The notes beneath the pieces were generated by a model, which did not search any database, was not told where the DNA came from, and saw only the letters and a program-made list of their open reading frames with translations. The translations under genes and the position numbers were made by a program. From Tritrichomonas musculus (Eukaryota > Parabasalia > Tritrichomonadida > Tritrichomonadidae), in contig JAPFFF010000005.1 of the NCBI GenBank assembly GCA_039105265.1, forward strand, positions 5,565,501 through 5,629,500: 64,000 nucleotides of DNA. Direction: 5' to 3'. Shown piece by piece: positions 20,719 through 30,125 of the stretch (positions are counted from its first letter, which is position 1; each line of letters opens with the position of its first letter).

Positions 20719-20792
20719 CTCCTCCCGTGTGGATCGAACACACGACTTCCAGATTAACAGTCTGACACTCTAACCAACTGAGCTAGGGAGGA
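20719..20792 (-). tRNA. tRNA-Asn (GUU) at the 5' side of the large retroelement
   Basis: The cloverleaf is intact with the same anticodon loop CTGTTAA. It differs from the other four copies by one base in the D stem (TAGCTCAG instead of TAACTCAG), which still pairs (G-T). Its final 16 bases are the 5' copy of the retroelement's target-site duplication, so the insertion leaves the tRNA whole. Confidence 0.97.
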
Positions 20793-21006
20793 AGCCTGTG
20801 AATTTAAAAAAACCGATTCATTAATACTTATATTAATCTCTATTTTTCTAAACTATGATAATGTTTAACTTGGCAAAATCAATATACTATAGGTTAAAAT
20901 GATAATTTTTTAAAATTTAAATATTCCTTACCGCATATTTGAATTTCTTGAATACCAAAAATCAATTACCAAGATGAATAATTATTCGTTGCACGGTAAT
21001 GTGTTA
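20793..21006 (-). repeat. tRNA-Asn upstream flank (U block)
   Basis: Reverse-complement match to 11036-11247, starting AAGCCTGTGAATTTAAAAAA and ending at GTGTTA, where the TIR element begins. Confidence 0.85.
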
Positions 21007-21273
21007 CCCGTTTCGCCCTCCAATTTGGATGCTTTTTTTAACGAATAAAAAATTGAGAGCATTTCTGAGGGGAAATTGAATGAAATTAACGTATAAAAAA
21101 ATTGATTTAGATATATCTTAATAATGAAATAATATTTCTTTTAAAAAACATATAAAATATTAATATTATCATAAACCATTTAATCTAAAAAAGTATGATG
21201 AAAAAAGAAAATGGTGAAAATAATATTTGTTTATTAATTCGACAAAAAAAAAAAAGATTATGAAAACGATGAA
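21007..21273. mobile_element. Truncated copy of the TIR element
   Basis: One TIR (CCCGTTTCGCCCTCC, 21007-21030) and ~240 bp of adjacent interior match 10770-11033 inverted. The other end is lost at a junction with the interior of a retroelement ORF near 21275-21290. Confidence 0.75.
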
Positions 21274-22652
21274 AGCATGCCTTTTTGAATAACGTTAACT
21301 AGGTGGTTTTGGACTAGTACTGTTGATGAAATAACTTGATTATTAACATCAACAGTGTGATTTTGAACTGCAGCTTTAGTAATTAAGTTGCTATGATCAA
21401 CTTCAACTTGATGATTCTGAACCTTTGCTTTCGAAAATAACGATTGATAGTCGACATCAACGGAGTGATTTTCGATAGTCGCAGTGGATGGGGAAGGCTC
21501 GTTCTTCAAAGCGACTAAAGGAGCGGGAACAGAAGCAGGCAGAGAAGGAGGGATTTCACCGGAAATGGTAGGCAAACACTGCAATTGAGGATTGCTAGTA
21601 GGCGAGATGAAGTTGTAAAAGACATTGGTAGGATTAAAGGACCAACTGGAACGGATGTTTTGCAAGACTGAGTTGAAAAAGGTTCGGTTGCACAAATAAT
21701 TGCCATTAAAAAGGTTATTGAAATTAATATTTTGTGTAGAATTATTCACAAAGGTAAGTTTGAAAATATGAGCAACATTTTGGACTAACTGGGAGTTATT
21801 TTGATCGAAGGTATATGGAGGAACAGGAATACAGTCAGGAGGGAGAAATGAGGAAGGAACAACAGTCTTCGAAGCGGATTCTTCCTCCGAAGGAGGGATA
21901 AAGGGAGCAAGACTGTTAATAAGAGGTTGACCATTTGTGATCAAAAATTGACCTCTCCCAACAAGAACACCTTCCGCTGAAATATTGTTTTGTTTATAGA
22001 ATAAAGGCAAGTGTGGTTCTAAAAAGGGGTCACAGGTGACAATAATCCACAAAGGATTGGGATGATGATTATCAATCATCGGATTGTAATGAATGCCCGC
22101 CTGTAAAATAATTTCAGAGCCATGTAAACGGGTAGAGTTTGTAGGTGAAATCTCGGAAGGTTCCTCTATTGAAGTTGCTGAATTAACATTTGCATTAGGT
22201 GAATCAGCGAAGTCGTTAGGTGGTGGAGAGGGAATGTCGGGTGGAGGTTGCGAACGATTGGGTGAGGTGAAAGAATCGATAGGTTGAGTTCTCCTACCCA
22301 AATTTAACATTGAGCATTTACAAGGGCGATTCCGATGAGAGAGGTCGTAGCGATCATATTCTACACCTATAGTAGGGTCGAAGTTAGTAGTAGAATTGAC
22401 GAAATCGAACCCCCTCTGATTAGGATATTTTTGCATATCATGCCGCGGAGCATGGTTAAGCTTTGAGAATTGGCAAGATGAATTGTAATCGTTAGCAAAT
22501 GAGGTTCCATTTGTTGGAATTTGAGGTGAATTGATATTCGAGATATTTTTTAGATTATTGTAGAAATTGTCAATAAAATCGTCGTGAGCGGTATCAATCG
22601 ATTCAGCTCTTTGCGCTGATTCGGAAAATATACAATTTGTCGGGTAAAACAT
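21258..22652 (-). pseudogene. N-terminal fragment of the retroelement polyprotein (464 codons)
   Basis: The frame is open from the conserved ATG through the Pro-rich segment (RSQPPPDIPSPPPN) and the first repeats (VQNHQVEVDHSNLITKAA). It then runs into about a dozen unrelated residues and a stop. It lacks zinc fingers, RT and endonuclease. Few substitutions separate it from the intact copy, so it broke recently. Confidence 0.88.
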
Positions 22653-22676
22653 CTAATAAAAATTCCAAAAAAAAAA
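21274..22676 (-). mobile_element. Retroelement copy cut off after its N-terminal region
   Basis: It carries the same 5' end as the full-length element (T run, GGAATTTTTATT, ATG at 22652) and is almost identical over 460 codons. It then stops inside the fourth 18-residue repeat, where it joins TIR-element DNA. Loss of the 3' part is unlike normal 5' truncation during target-primed reverse transcription, so later rearrangement is likely. It sits directly on a tRNA-end copy that belongs to the short element behind it. Confidence 0.85.
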
Positions 22677-22692
22677 CTCCTCCCGTGTGGAT
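22677..22692 (-). repeat. 16-base tRNA-Asn end between two tandem elements
   Basis: Minus strand ATCCACACGGGAGGAG, preceded by AATAAACA (end of the short element) and followed by a T run and the 5' end of the large element. It is a target copy reused for a second insertion. Confidence 0.9.
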
Positions 22693-23538
22693 TGTTTATT
22701 AAAAGCGGTTATAAATGCATAAAAGCAAAAAAGAAGCGAAAGTTCGCAAAACTTTCAATCAAAAAAACAATTTTGTAAGAAAAAATAGGTATGCTTAAAC
22801 CTTTAAAGTGAGACCAACTTGAACATAAGGAGCAACAGAACAATTAAAAAAATATTCAATTAATTGAGAGGGAACGAGTATTAATTGAATAATGAATGAT
22901 CAACAATTGAAAGCCATATGATCGTCGTCTGAATGGATCTCATGGGCATCCATCCGTTGAGTCTATAGACGCATTAAGCCATAGCAACTTAATAGGATAT
23001 ATATATCCGTCAAAGTTTAATCGGCAGCCGTCAAGCACTCTTCAGGGCCCGGAAGAGATAAGGAACATCAAGTGGACTCAATAAAAGAGGGCGACTCCAA
23101 TAACAAAGAGAGTAAATTAACTTCGATCTGAGCTATGTATAGTCTATAAGTAACGTAAAATACTGCAAATTAAAGATGTAAAATAGAGTCAAAAAGACAG
23201 TATGATCGAATGAATCTGAATAAACAACATGAGAGAGAGGAGAATAATAACATAAGAGTAAAAAATGAAGTTTTGGTTCTAGAATATATATCTGATCGAA
23301 TGACAAGTATAACGTTAAGAGCTGAGATTGAGAAATTGTAATGTGCAAAAGTAGTATAACTGAGTGATATATCGAATGGTCGGACATTGTGAAATGAGTT
23401 CTAATATAATTGAAATCAGTTTTGAAAATTTTGAGAAAACGCGAAAAGAGTGGTATCAATTGACTCAGCAGAAGGTGCTGAACACGAATAAGTAGCTAAA
23501 GTTAACCAAAACCTCGGAAATAAAAATGAAAAAAAAAA
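22693..23538 (-). mobile_element. Non-autonomous tRNA-Asn-targeted element, 846 bp
   Basis: This is the second complete example of the D block (23180-23538), middle block (22808-23180, with the GGGCCC hairpin near 23045) and tail (22693-22800). It lies between the intact tRNA at 23539 and the tRNA-end copy at 22677-22692. The tail has a GAAAGTT/AACTTTC stem-loop, CGCTTCTTTT, TTTTATGCA and TTTTAATAAACA, paralleling the large element's 3' end. Only short frames are present. Confidence 0.75.
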
Positions 23539-23612
23539 CTCCTCCCGTGTGGATCGAACACACGACTTCCAGATTAACAGTCTGACACTCTAACCAACTG
23601 AGTTAGGGAGGA
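23539..23612 (-). tRNA. tRNA-Asn (GUU)
   Basis: Complete 74-base tRNA identical to the copies at 7462 and 11248, with a T run downstream and the U block upstream. It starts the tandem array short element, tRNA-end, large-element fragment that runs leftward. Confidence 0.97.
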
Positions 23613-23818
23613 AGCCTGTGAATTTAAAAAAACCGATTCATTAATACTTATATTAATCTCTATTTTTCTAAACTATGATAATGTTTAACTTGGCAAAATC
23701 AATATATTATAGGTTAAAATGATAATTTTTTAAAATTTAAATATTCCTTACCGCATATTTGAATTTCTTGAATACCAAAAATCAATTACCAAGATGAATA
23801 ATTATTCGTTGCACAACT
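23613..23818 (-). repeat. tRNA-Asn upstream flank (U block) without the TIR element
   Basis: Matches the U blocks at 11036 and 20793, but beyond GTTGCAC it runs into retroelement coding debris instead of the TIR element. It therefore shows that the TIR element is an insertion relative to some copies. Confidence 0.8.
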
Positions 23819-23821
23819 AAT

Positions 23822-24230
23822 GTGATACATCTTATTTATAAATGCCCTGATTCTAATTGTAATTATATCGTCAACAATCATAATTCACTTGCCACTGAGG
23901 TCATTGATGATACTGTGATAACAATTGTCAATGTTCTGAAGTTCACTGTTGTGTGGAAGGAGGAAGAGATCTCTCTACATTCTCTTCCAGATGGCTTTCC
24001 ACTCTCTATTTGGTTGGGATAGTTGGGTAATTATTTCATTTTGCTTACTTCGGATTTCCAATGTGAGGTTGATATAACACATTACATTTTACGGTCCGTA
24101 TTGTGAAGACACATTTAATTCTTGTGCAGCTCTTCATGTACTTTGGAAACCATATCATGGTAAAAGATTTATACCAAATAAACAAGCAACTCTTGAATAT
24201 GTATATTATAGGAAACTGTCACATTAGTCG
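23822..24230 (+). pseudogene. Shuffled retroelement zinc-finger and linker fragments
   Basis: A finger fragment (YKCPDSNCNYIVNN) is fused in frame to the post-repeat linker (KFTVVWKEEEISLHSLPDG), skipping or reversing their order in the intact protein. After a stop, 24130-24215 encodes a first-finger piece (SCAALHVLWKPYHGKRF). The linker part is inverted relative to 25065-25250, giving another inverted repeat. Confidence 0.75.
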
Positions 24231-24930
24231 TAAAACTGTCCAACTCCAAGCCATCTATGAGTCTCATACATCTTTAAAATAATTGGCATCTCAATGGAAA
24301 GTAATTCTGTAAAAGGACTTAAATCAAAGTGCATTTCTTGCAACTTATGATTTAATTCATTATGTTTTGACTTAAAATTAATAGTTTTTAATTCATCTAT
24401 TAACCATTGAAGTGAGTAAGAATCGTTTGAATTAGTATATCGTCGATGCGGATTACTAGGATCATCACCATTACTATCTGAACAATTGCCATTAGAGCCT
24501 GATAAAGAATCTAATTCATCATGACTAACAACAAATGAATCAGAAGTATCTGCATGTGAACTTGAATTAGGGACTTACGTGGAATGATAATTCGTCAGTT
24601 CAAGAATTTTGTTAACGAGATGAACGACAGCAGTTGAGAGAGAAGGTACCTCACCAAGAATAGAAAGAGGTTTTACCTTATCCTTCACCTCAACAACCAA
24701 TTTTGGAATTTCCACAATCGTATTAACAACATTATCAGTAACTTGTTTGTTTTCTCAAGAATATTATGATCTGTTACATGAGCAACAGAAGTTTTGCGAA
24801 TGTTATCAACAACAACGTTATGGTCTTCAACAAGAGCGACAGAAGATTTATGCTTTTTTTCAACTGTAACCATATGATATTCAACTTGAGCAACAGAATT
24901 CCTAAGTGTGTTTTCAACAGTAACCTCATG
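24225..24930 (-). pseudogene. Retroelement fragment: repeats, Ser-rich linker, first zinc finger
   Basis: Minus-strand frames give repeat-like units (VEDHNVVVDN), the linker (PKLVVEVKDKVKPLSILGE), an Asn/Ser-rich stretch and HRWLGVGQFYD, in the same order as the intact protein but well diverged and with stops. It is a third sequence variant of the family and faces the plus-strand finger fragment head-to-head. Confidence 0.65.
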
Positions 24931-24934
24931 ATTA

Positions 24935-25066
24935 ATTTGGCAAAATCAATATATTATAGGTTAAAATGATAATTTTTTAAAATTTAAATATTCCTTACCG
25001 CATATTTGAATTTCTTGAATACCAAAAATCAATTACCAAGATGAATAATTATTCGTTGCACAGTAA
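24935..25066 (-). repeat. Detached piece of the tRNA-Asn upstream flank
   Basis: Matches the distal half of the U block (GGCAAAATCAATATATTATAG to GTTGCACAGTAATGTGTTAC) with no tRNA beside it. It is joined to retroelement debris on both sides. Confidence 0.75.
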
Positions 25067-25125
25067 TGTGTTACATCAACCTCACATTGGAAATCCGAAG
25101 TAAGCAAAATGAAATAATTACCCAA

Positions 25126-25482
25126 CTATCCCAACCAAATAGAGAGTGGAAAGCCATCTGGAAGAGAATGTAGAGAGATCTCTTCCTCCTTCCACACAAC
25201 AGTGAACTTCAGAACATTGACAATTGTTATCACAGTATTATCAATGACCTCGGTGGTGTTATTCTGAATATGTGCCAGAGATAAAATCAATTTATTTTCA
25301 ACATCAATAGCATGATTCTGAATAGTGGCTTGAGCGATTAAATTGTTATGATTTACATCAACATCGTGATTTTGAACAAACGCAGTTAATGAAATCAATT
25401 GATTGTCGACATCAACATCATGATTCTGGACAGTAGCTCGAGTGATTGAATAGATGTTACATGAAGTGATATTATTTTCCAT
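25126..25482 (-). pseudogene. Retroelement repeat and linker fragment
   Basis: Encodes about three and a half 18-residue units (VQNHDVDVDNQLISLTA and relatives) followed by the linker PKFTV-like segment (KFTVVWKEEEISLHS). It starts at an ATG of no known significance and stops where the inverted copy at 23880-24080 also stops. Confidence 0.75.
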
Positions 25483-25607
25483 GTGGCATCAAGCATATAA
25501 CTTTGTATTATACTTGGGATATGATTAAAAAACCATTTAGCTTGTGGGGAAATAAATATGCCACCAGAAATATAATATGATTTGAAGCTAAAATTGCACA
25601 TAAAAGC

Positions 25608-25695
25608 GTTGACGTTGACAATCAGATTGTCACATCAACAGCTAAAATCGTTCATCACAGCGTCGATGTTGATAATTCTACGCATCCTACTCTAA
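25608..25695 (+). pseudogene. Short fragment of the 18-residue coding repeat
   Basis: The plus strand encodes SVDVDNQIVTSTAKIVHHSVDV, so two units, then a poly-A run and a stop. It resembles the palindrome version (VDVDNQIVASTA) more than the intact element. Confidence 0.65.
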
Positions 25696-25814
25696 AAAAA
25701 AAAAAAAACTTTTTGGTCATGATGTCTTGATTATTTCGAATTTTTCATCAGTTTCGCGGGGACTGGTACAAATAGGATAAGCATCAATTGCTGGTTCTAT
25801 ATTTATATATATAT

Positions 25815-26030
25815 ATTTCTCGTTGCATAAATTATCATTTTTGAAACTTCAAAAAAAATAAAATAATTATTAAAAAAAAAAAAAAAAACTGTGTGGTTAT
25901 CATTAAAAGCTTATAAAAAATGCATAAAAGTTAAATAAAGCGAAAGCTAGCAAGACTTTCAGTAGTTATGCATTTCGATAATTGATTTTCAGTATTCAAG
26001 TATGGGGTAATGAAAATTCAAACTTGAAAA
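25815..26030 (-). repeat. Second-family retroelement 3' tail
   Basis: Inverted copy of 9920-10145, including the stem-loop (GAAAG/CTTTC, 25942-25960) and the CCACACAG-T run at about 25870-25895. A second CCACACAG followed by T9 occurs at 26052-26070 without a tail attached, resembling an unoccupied target. Confidence 0.6.
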
Positions 26031-26212
26031 AAAAAAAAATCCATCATCACCTACCACACAGTTTTTTTTTCTGGTTCTTCGATATCGATGTATCTGATTC
26101 GAATTTTGAATCTGAATGATCTGGGTTCGAACCAATCTTATCTGTATCTGGATGCACCGTACATTGAGATGGGACTGGCCTAACCAGCGGATGCCGCAGC
26201 CTCGTCTGATCA
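26031..26212. other. Unassigned segment between repeat blocks
   Basis: Holds CCTACCACACAG with a T run (26052-26070) and then ~140 bases that are less AT-rich than their surroundings. I could not fold them into a tRNA or match them to the retroelement proteins. Confidence 0.4.
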
Positions 26213-26268
26213 TTTTAACCTATAGTATATTGATTTTGCCAAGTTAAACATTATCATAGTTTAGAAAA
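26213..26268 (+). repeat. Short piece of the tRNA-Asn upstream flank
   Basis: CATTTTAACCTATAGTATAT to TAGTTTAGAAAAAT matches the middle of the U block, and it ends abruptly at the start of retroelement coding sequence. Confidence 0.8.
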
Positions 26269-26269
26269 A

Positions 26270-27814
26270 TATCTCGGCCTTCCCATCGCATGTAAGTCAG
26301 TACAAAGGAAACGTCACGTCTTTCGTCGGATCGAAGATATGACGAAGGACGTTATTCGTATCACAAATAGTGCTCTTCGTTTCGCACAAGCAGTGGACGC
26401 CATCAAACGTTTCGTCATTCCCAAAATTGATTATGAACTGATGGCGAACACAGCCCCGACTAATGGTCTCGACCGTTTAGATGAATTAATTCGCGGGAAA
26501 TTGTCAAAAATGATCGGGGCTGCTGGAATTCCAACTGCTTGGTTTTACACAGCGAAAAACGATGGGGGCCTGTATCTACAGAAATTAACAGACCGACAGA
26601 AAGTTCTGACTATCAGACTTTACGTCTCACTTATGGAGTCTGACGATAAAACTTCAAATGTTGTCAAACGCATAATGAAGATTTTGAATGATCGTTACTT
26701 CTCAGAGTTATGCAAACATGAAATGAAAGGTCACTCATTTGTGACATTGAAGAACTCTCCATTGAGTAGCTTCTTTATGAAGCCGAATGCTTTAATGGCA
26801 GACTCTGTTGTCAGATTCGCTATCAAAGGGCGAACGAACTCACTGATGACGGCTTCACTCGCTGCTCATAGAAATCCTCAGTTGAGTAACCGCTGCAGCC
26901 TTTGTGGGCAGACTGAAACTCTCAATCATATACTAAACGGCTGTAAGCGACTAAGACACAAATTTACAAAAAGACATGACGAAGTTGCTAAAGTACTTGT
27001 CAAGTATCTCACAGAAAAGAAAAGAGTTATCGTTCACTGCAATCAATGTGTTCGTGGACGCAGCAGCGAACACATCACAGGTAACTCTGCTTCTCTCAGA
27101 CCAGATATGTGGTGGTGGGAAGGTGATCAATTGAAAATAGCCGAATTCACCATTCCTTATGGTATGTTATCTGGGGAGGAAGATGAATCTACTTTGACCA
27201 TCCGCCGTAGAGAGAAAATTGTCAAATATGAGACGCTTGTCGAAGATTGCAGAAGACAGCTGAACTGTAATGTGTCACTTTTCGTGTTCATTGTCTCATC
27301 GTTGGGTGCCATCCCTGATGACACTATCAACGAACTTAAAAAAGTGACAAATACGTCCAAAGATGCATTCAAACTTGTAGGAAGGATGGTTGCGGCTACT
27401 CTACGTGAGTTCATGCTCCTCTACATTGACATTAAAATCAAGAAGAGTTCTTCTCTGAGAACCGGTGACAACAATATCCGCACCGATAACGATATCGTTA
27501 CCAATGATGATGAAGAAGATCACAACTTTGTTGATGATGAATCGAACGGTACAACTTTCTCTAATGACTCGAATGAGGAGTCAGCAGACGATGAGTCTCA
27601 TTCTGTCAACACTCTAAATGATGATGAATGGCTTGACCTTGTTAACTCCGATAACGGTTATGACAGTTTGTCCTCTCGTTCTGTTACTGACGTTGAAGAA
27701 ATTGACATATTGGAAAACCCTGGCACCACACCTCTTTGGAACCATGCACGTGGCGCCGTTCCTGCCTCCGCTAGCGAAGAGGAGGGAGTCCAACACTCCT
27801 CTTCTGAATTTTAG
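26270..27814 (+). pseudogene. 5'-truncated second-family retroelement ORF: RT thumb, CCHC and endonuclease
   Basis: An open frame of ~515 codons starts inside the RT (YLGLPIACKSVQRKR) right at the junction with tRNA flank DNA, so the upstream RT and N-terminus are missing. It has the post-RT region (AAGIPTAWFYTAKNDGG), CCHC knuckle (CSLCGQTETLNHILNGC), endonuclease core (RPDMWWWEGDQLKIAEFTIPYG) and an acidic Asp/Asn/Ser-rich tail, all collinear with the intact protein but clearly diverged. An internal ATG at 26339 exists but would yield only this fragment. It closely resembles the fragments at 8452 and 1340, so it represents the second family. The endonuclease part is undamaged. Confidence 0.85.
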
Positions 27815-28379
27815 GCAGATTTTTTAAAACCCCCACCAAAACCGTTTACAATTTTTATCGGGAGAATAAAAGTTTTTATTTATATGGAATCCCATCATTT
27901 TATTGATATTTTTCATTAACAAACTTATAATAAATATTTACAAAGCTTCTATATTTATATAAAGTTTTATTCTAATCGAAAATATTTATGGAATATTAGC
28001 GATATAAATGATACACGATTTATTTTTTTTTTTTCTGATAAAGCATAATTAAATTGTTAGATAAATAAGACCCATAATTTTTTACAAGGTCAACTTAAAT
28101 ATGTATGAAGTTACGTGATGATGATTTTTTTTATTTCTATTTTTTAATCAATGTGTGTATTATTTTCTCATCTAAATAAGATTTATACCCAACTATAAAT
28201 TAGATGGGTTATTTTTTTTACAAAATGAAGCTTTTATTGTTGCATATTTACATAAATAGATAATTCATAGATTTTGAACCATTTTTTTTTCAAATAAACT
28301 AATAATCTTTGTAAAGAAATTATTTTTTGCCATTTTTTATAAATAAATAATGAAAAAAAAAAATCAAATACCAAAAATA
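27815..28379. other. AT-rich region, nothing recognised
   Basis: Contains long T runs and no coding or RNA features that I can support. Confidence 0.5.
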
Positions 28380-29235
28380 TAGTTTTATAAATAACGTATT
28401 TTTATACGTTACATGTTTTTTATTTTCACTTAAATTTCGATTAAATATAATAATTGATATATTAATAATATCATAATAATATCATAATAAATCATAATAT
28501 ATATTATAAACCATATATTGATAATAATAATAATCATATAAAATATAAATATTAAGATATTAATCTTTTAAAAATAATTAATTTTAACGTATTTATATAG
28601 AATATTGAGACCTCGCGTGGTCAAAAACGTGTTTTTTTGAATATAAAAACGTATTTTTGCTCGTTATTTTCTAAGGTAACGTATTTTAAAATAACGATTT
28701 TTTTAAAATTATATATTTTAGAGACACTTCAATTATTTTTTTTGAAGCAGATTAAAACTAATAAATATTATAATAATCTTATATAAAGTCATATATAAAT
28801 AAATATTATTATATTATTCACTAAATATTAGGATATTCCTTTTTCAAAAATGTCAAATAATAACGTATTTACATAGAATATTGAGACCTCGCGTGGTCAA
28901 AAACGTGCTTTTTTGAATATAAAAACGTATTTTGGCTCGTTATTTTATAAAATAACGAATATTATAATAACGAATTTTTTAAAATGGGCAATTTTTGGAA
29001 ATCCTTTAATTATTTTTTTTGAAGAAGATTAAAACTAATAAATATTATAATAATCTTATATAAAGTCATATATAAATAAATATTATTATATTATTCAGTA
29101 AATATTAGGATATTCATTTTTCAAAAATGTCAAATTATAACGTATTCACATAGAATATTGAGACCTCGCATGGTCAAAAACGTGCTTTTTTGAATATAAA
29201 AACGTATTTTTGTACGTTATTATAAATAAAAAATA
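28380..29235. repeat. ~277-bp tandem repeat, three copies
   Basis: The core GAATATTGAGACCTCGCGTG followed by GTCAAAAACGTG recurs with GACCTCGC at about 28609, 28885 and 29162, giving periods of 276 and 277. Copies two and three are the most alike. Each includes TATAAAAACGTATTTT and a near-palindrome GACCTCGCGTGGTC. It looks like a small satellite; no frame spans it. Confidence 0.85.
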
Positions 29236-29659
29236 ACGAATTTCTGTAACAATAAATCATCAATTTTATCATAAAAAAATAACTATTATTATTATAAAAT
29301 TAAAAAATATTCATTCATGATTTTTTTAATAAGTATATAACGCATAAAAACCTCATGGCCATAAGCTTATATCGTATTAATAATAATAATAATAATTTTT
29401 TTTCGTTTTTCTTTCATTAGAAAGAAAATAATGATATGGAGCACATATATAAATCAATCATGCAGGAGAGAACATTGATTTTTATGTTATGTAAAAAATA
29501 ATAATATTTATCTTTTTATTCGTTCAGTAATTAAAGATGGTCCTAAATTATATTTTATTCCACATTGGAATATATTTCCAAATTTATTATTAAAATATAT
29601 TTTTTTCATAAAAACAAAAATGCAGGGGGTTTTGATTTTTTTTTTTTTTTTTATTGGGG
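29236..29659. other. AT-rich region, nothing recognised
   Basis: Includes a run of about 20 T near 29634-29652 and a GGGG-ACCA-CCCC hairpin just after it. No gene seen. Confidence 0.5.
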
Positions 29660-29742
29660 ACCACCCCACTTATTTGTGAGTGAATCATCACTCTCGTTTA
29701 TTAGTATTTTATACTTACTCTAATGATTAATAAACGAATTTA
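29660..29742 (+). mobile_element. Severely 5'-truncated retroelement: 3' tail only
   Basis: The stem-loop GTGAGTGA-ATCA-TCACTCTC (29676-29695), then CTTACTCTAATGATTAATAAACGAATT, matches the 3' tail of the intact element and abuts a tRNA-Asn end remnant at 29743-29756. This is what extreme 5' truncation during target-primed reverse transcription would leave. Confidence 0.75.
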
Positions 29743-29756
29743 CCACACGGGAGGAG
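29743..29756 (+). repeat. Solo tRNA-Asn 3'-end copy
   Basis: CCACACGGGAGGAG followed by T10, in plus orientation, opposite to the intact tRNA at 30052. Confidence 0.85.
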
Positions 29757-30051
29757 TTTTTTTTTTCATTTTTATTTCCGAGGTTTTGGTTCTAGAATAT
29801 ATATCTGATCGAATGACAAGTATAACGTTAAGAGCTGAGATTGATAAATTGTAATGAACTAAGGTAGTATAACTGAGTGATATATCGAGTGGTCGAACAT
29901 TGTGAAATGAGTTCTAATATAATTGAAATCAGTTTTGAAAATTTTGAGAAAACGCGAAAAGAGTGGTATCAATTGACTCAGCAGAAGGTGCTGAACACGA
30001 ATAAGTAGCTAAAGTTAACCAAAACCTCGGAAATAAAAATGAAAAAAAAAA
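29757..30051 (-). repeat. D block folded back on itself
   Basis: 29757-29787 is the beginning of a D block in plus orientation. At GTTTTGGTT it switches to the far end of a D block in minus orientation, which continues to the tRNA at 30052. The switch point is a 9-base sequence present at both places in a normal D block, consistent with a microhomology-driven inversion. Confidence 0.8.
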
Positions 30052-30125
30052 CTCCTCCCGTGTGGATCGAACACACGACTTCCAGATTAACAGTCTGACA
30101 CTCTAACCAACTGAGTTAGGGAGGA
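30052..30125 (-). tRNA. tRNA-Asn (GUU)
   Basis: Identical to the other tRNA-Asn genes, but its upstream flank (AAGTCTTATTAAAGATAG) is unrelated to the U block. It is therefore an independent tRNA-Asn locus that still has the D block at its 3' side. It marks the right-hand end of the repeat island. Confidence 0.97.

Noticed and set aside
26090-26212. Possible tRNA-like segment with GGTTCGAACC and GCTGGTTAGGCCAGT on the minus strand
   Set aside because: The T-loop-like and D-loop-like pieces cannot be combined into acceptor, D and anticodon stems of the right spacing.
28380-29235. CRISPR-like array
   Set aside because: Only three long (277-bp) direct repeats without spacer structure, in a eukaryotic genome; a tandem satellite fits.
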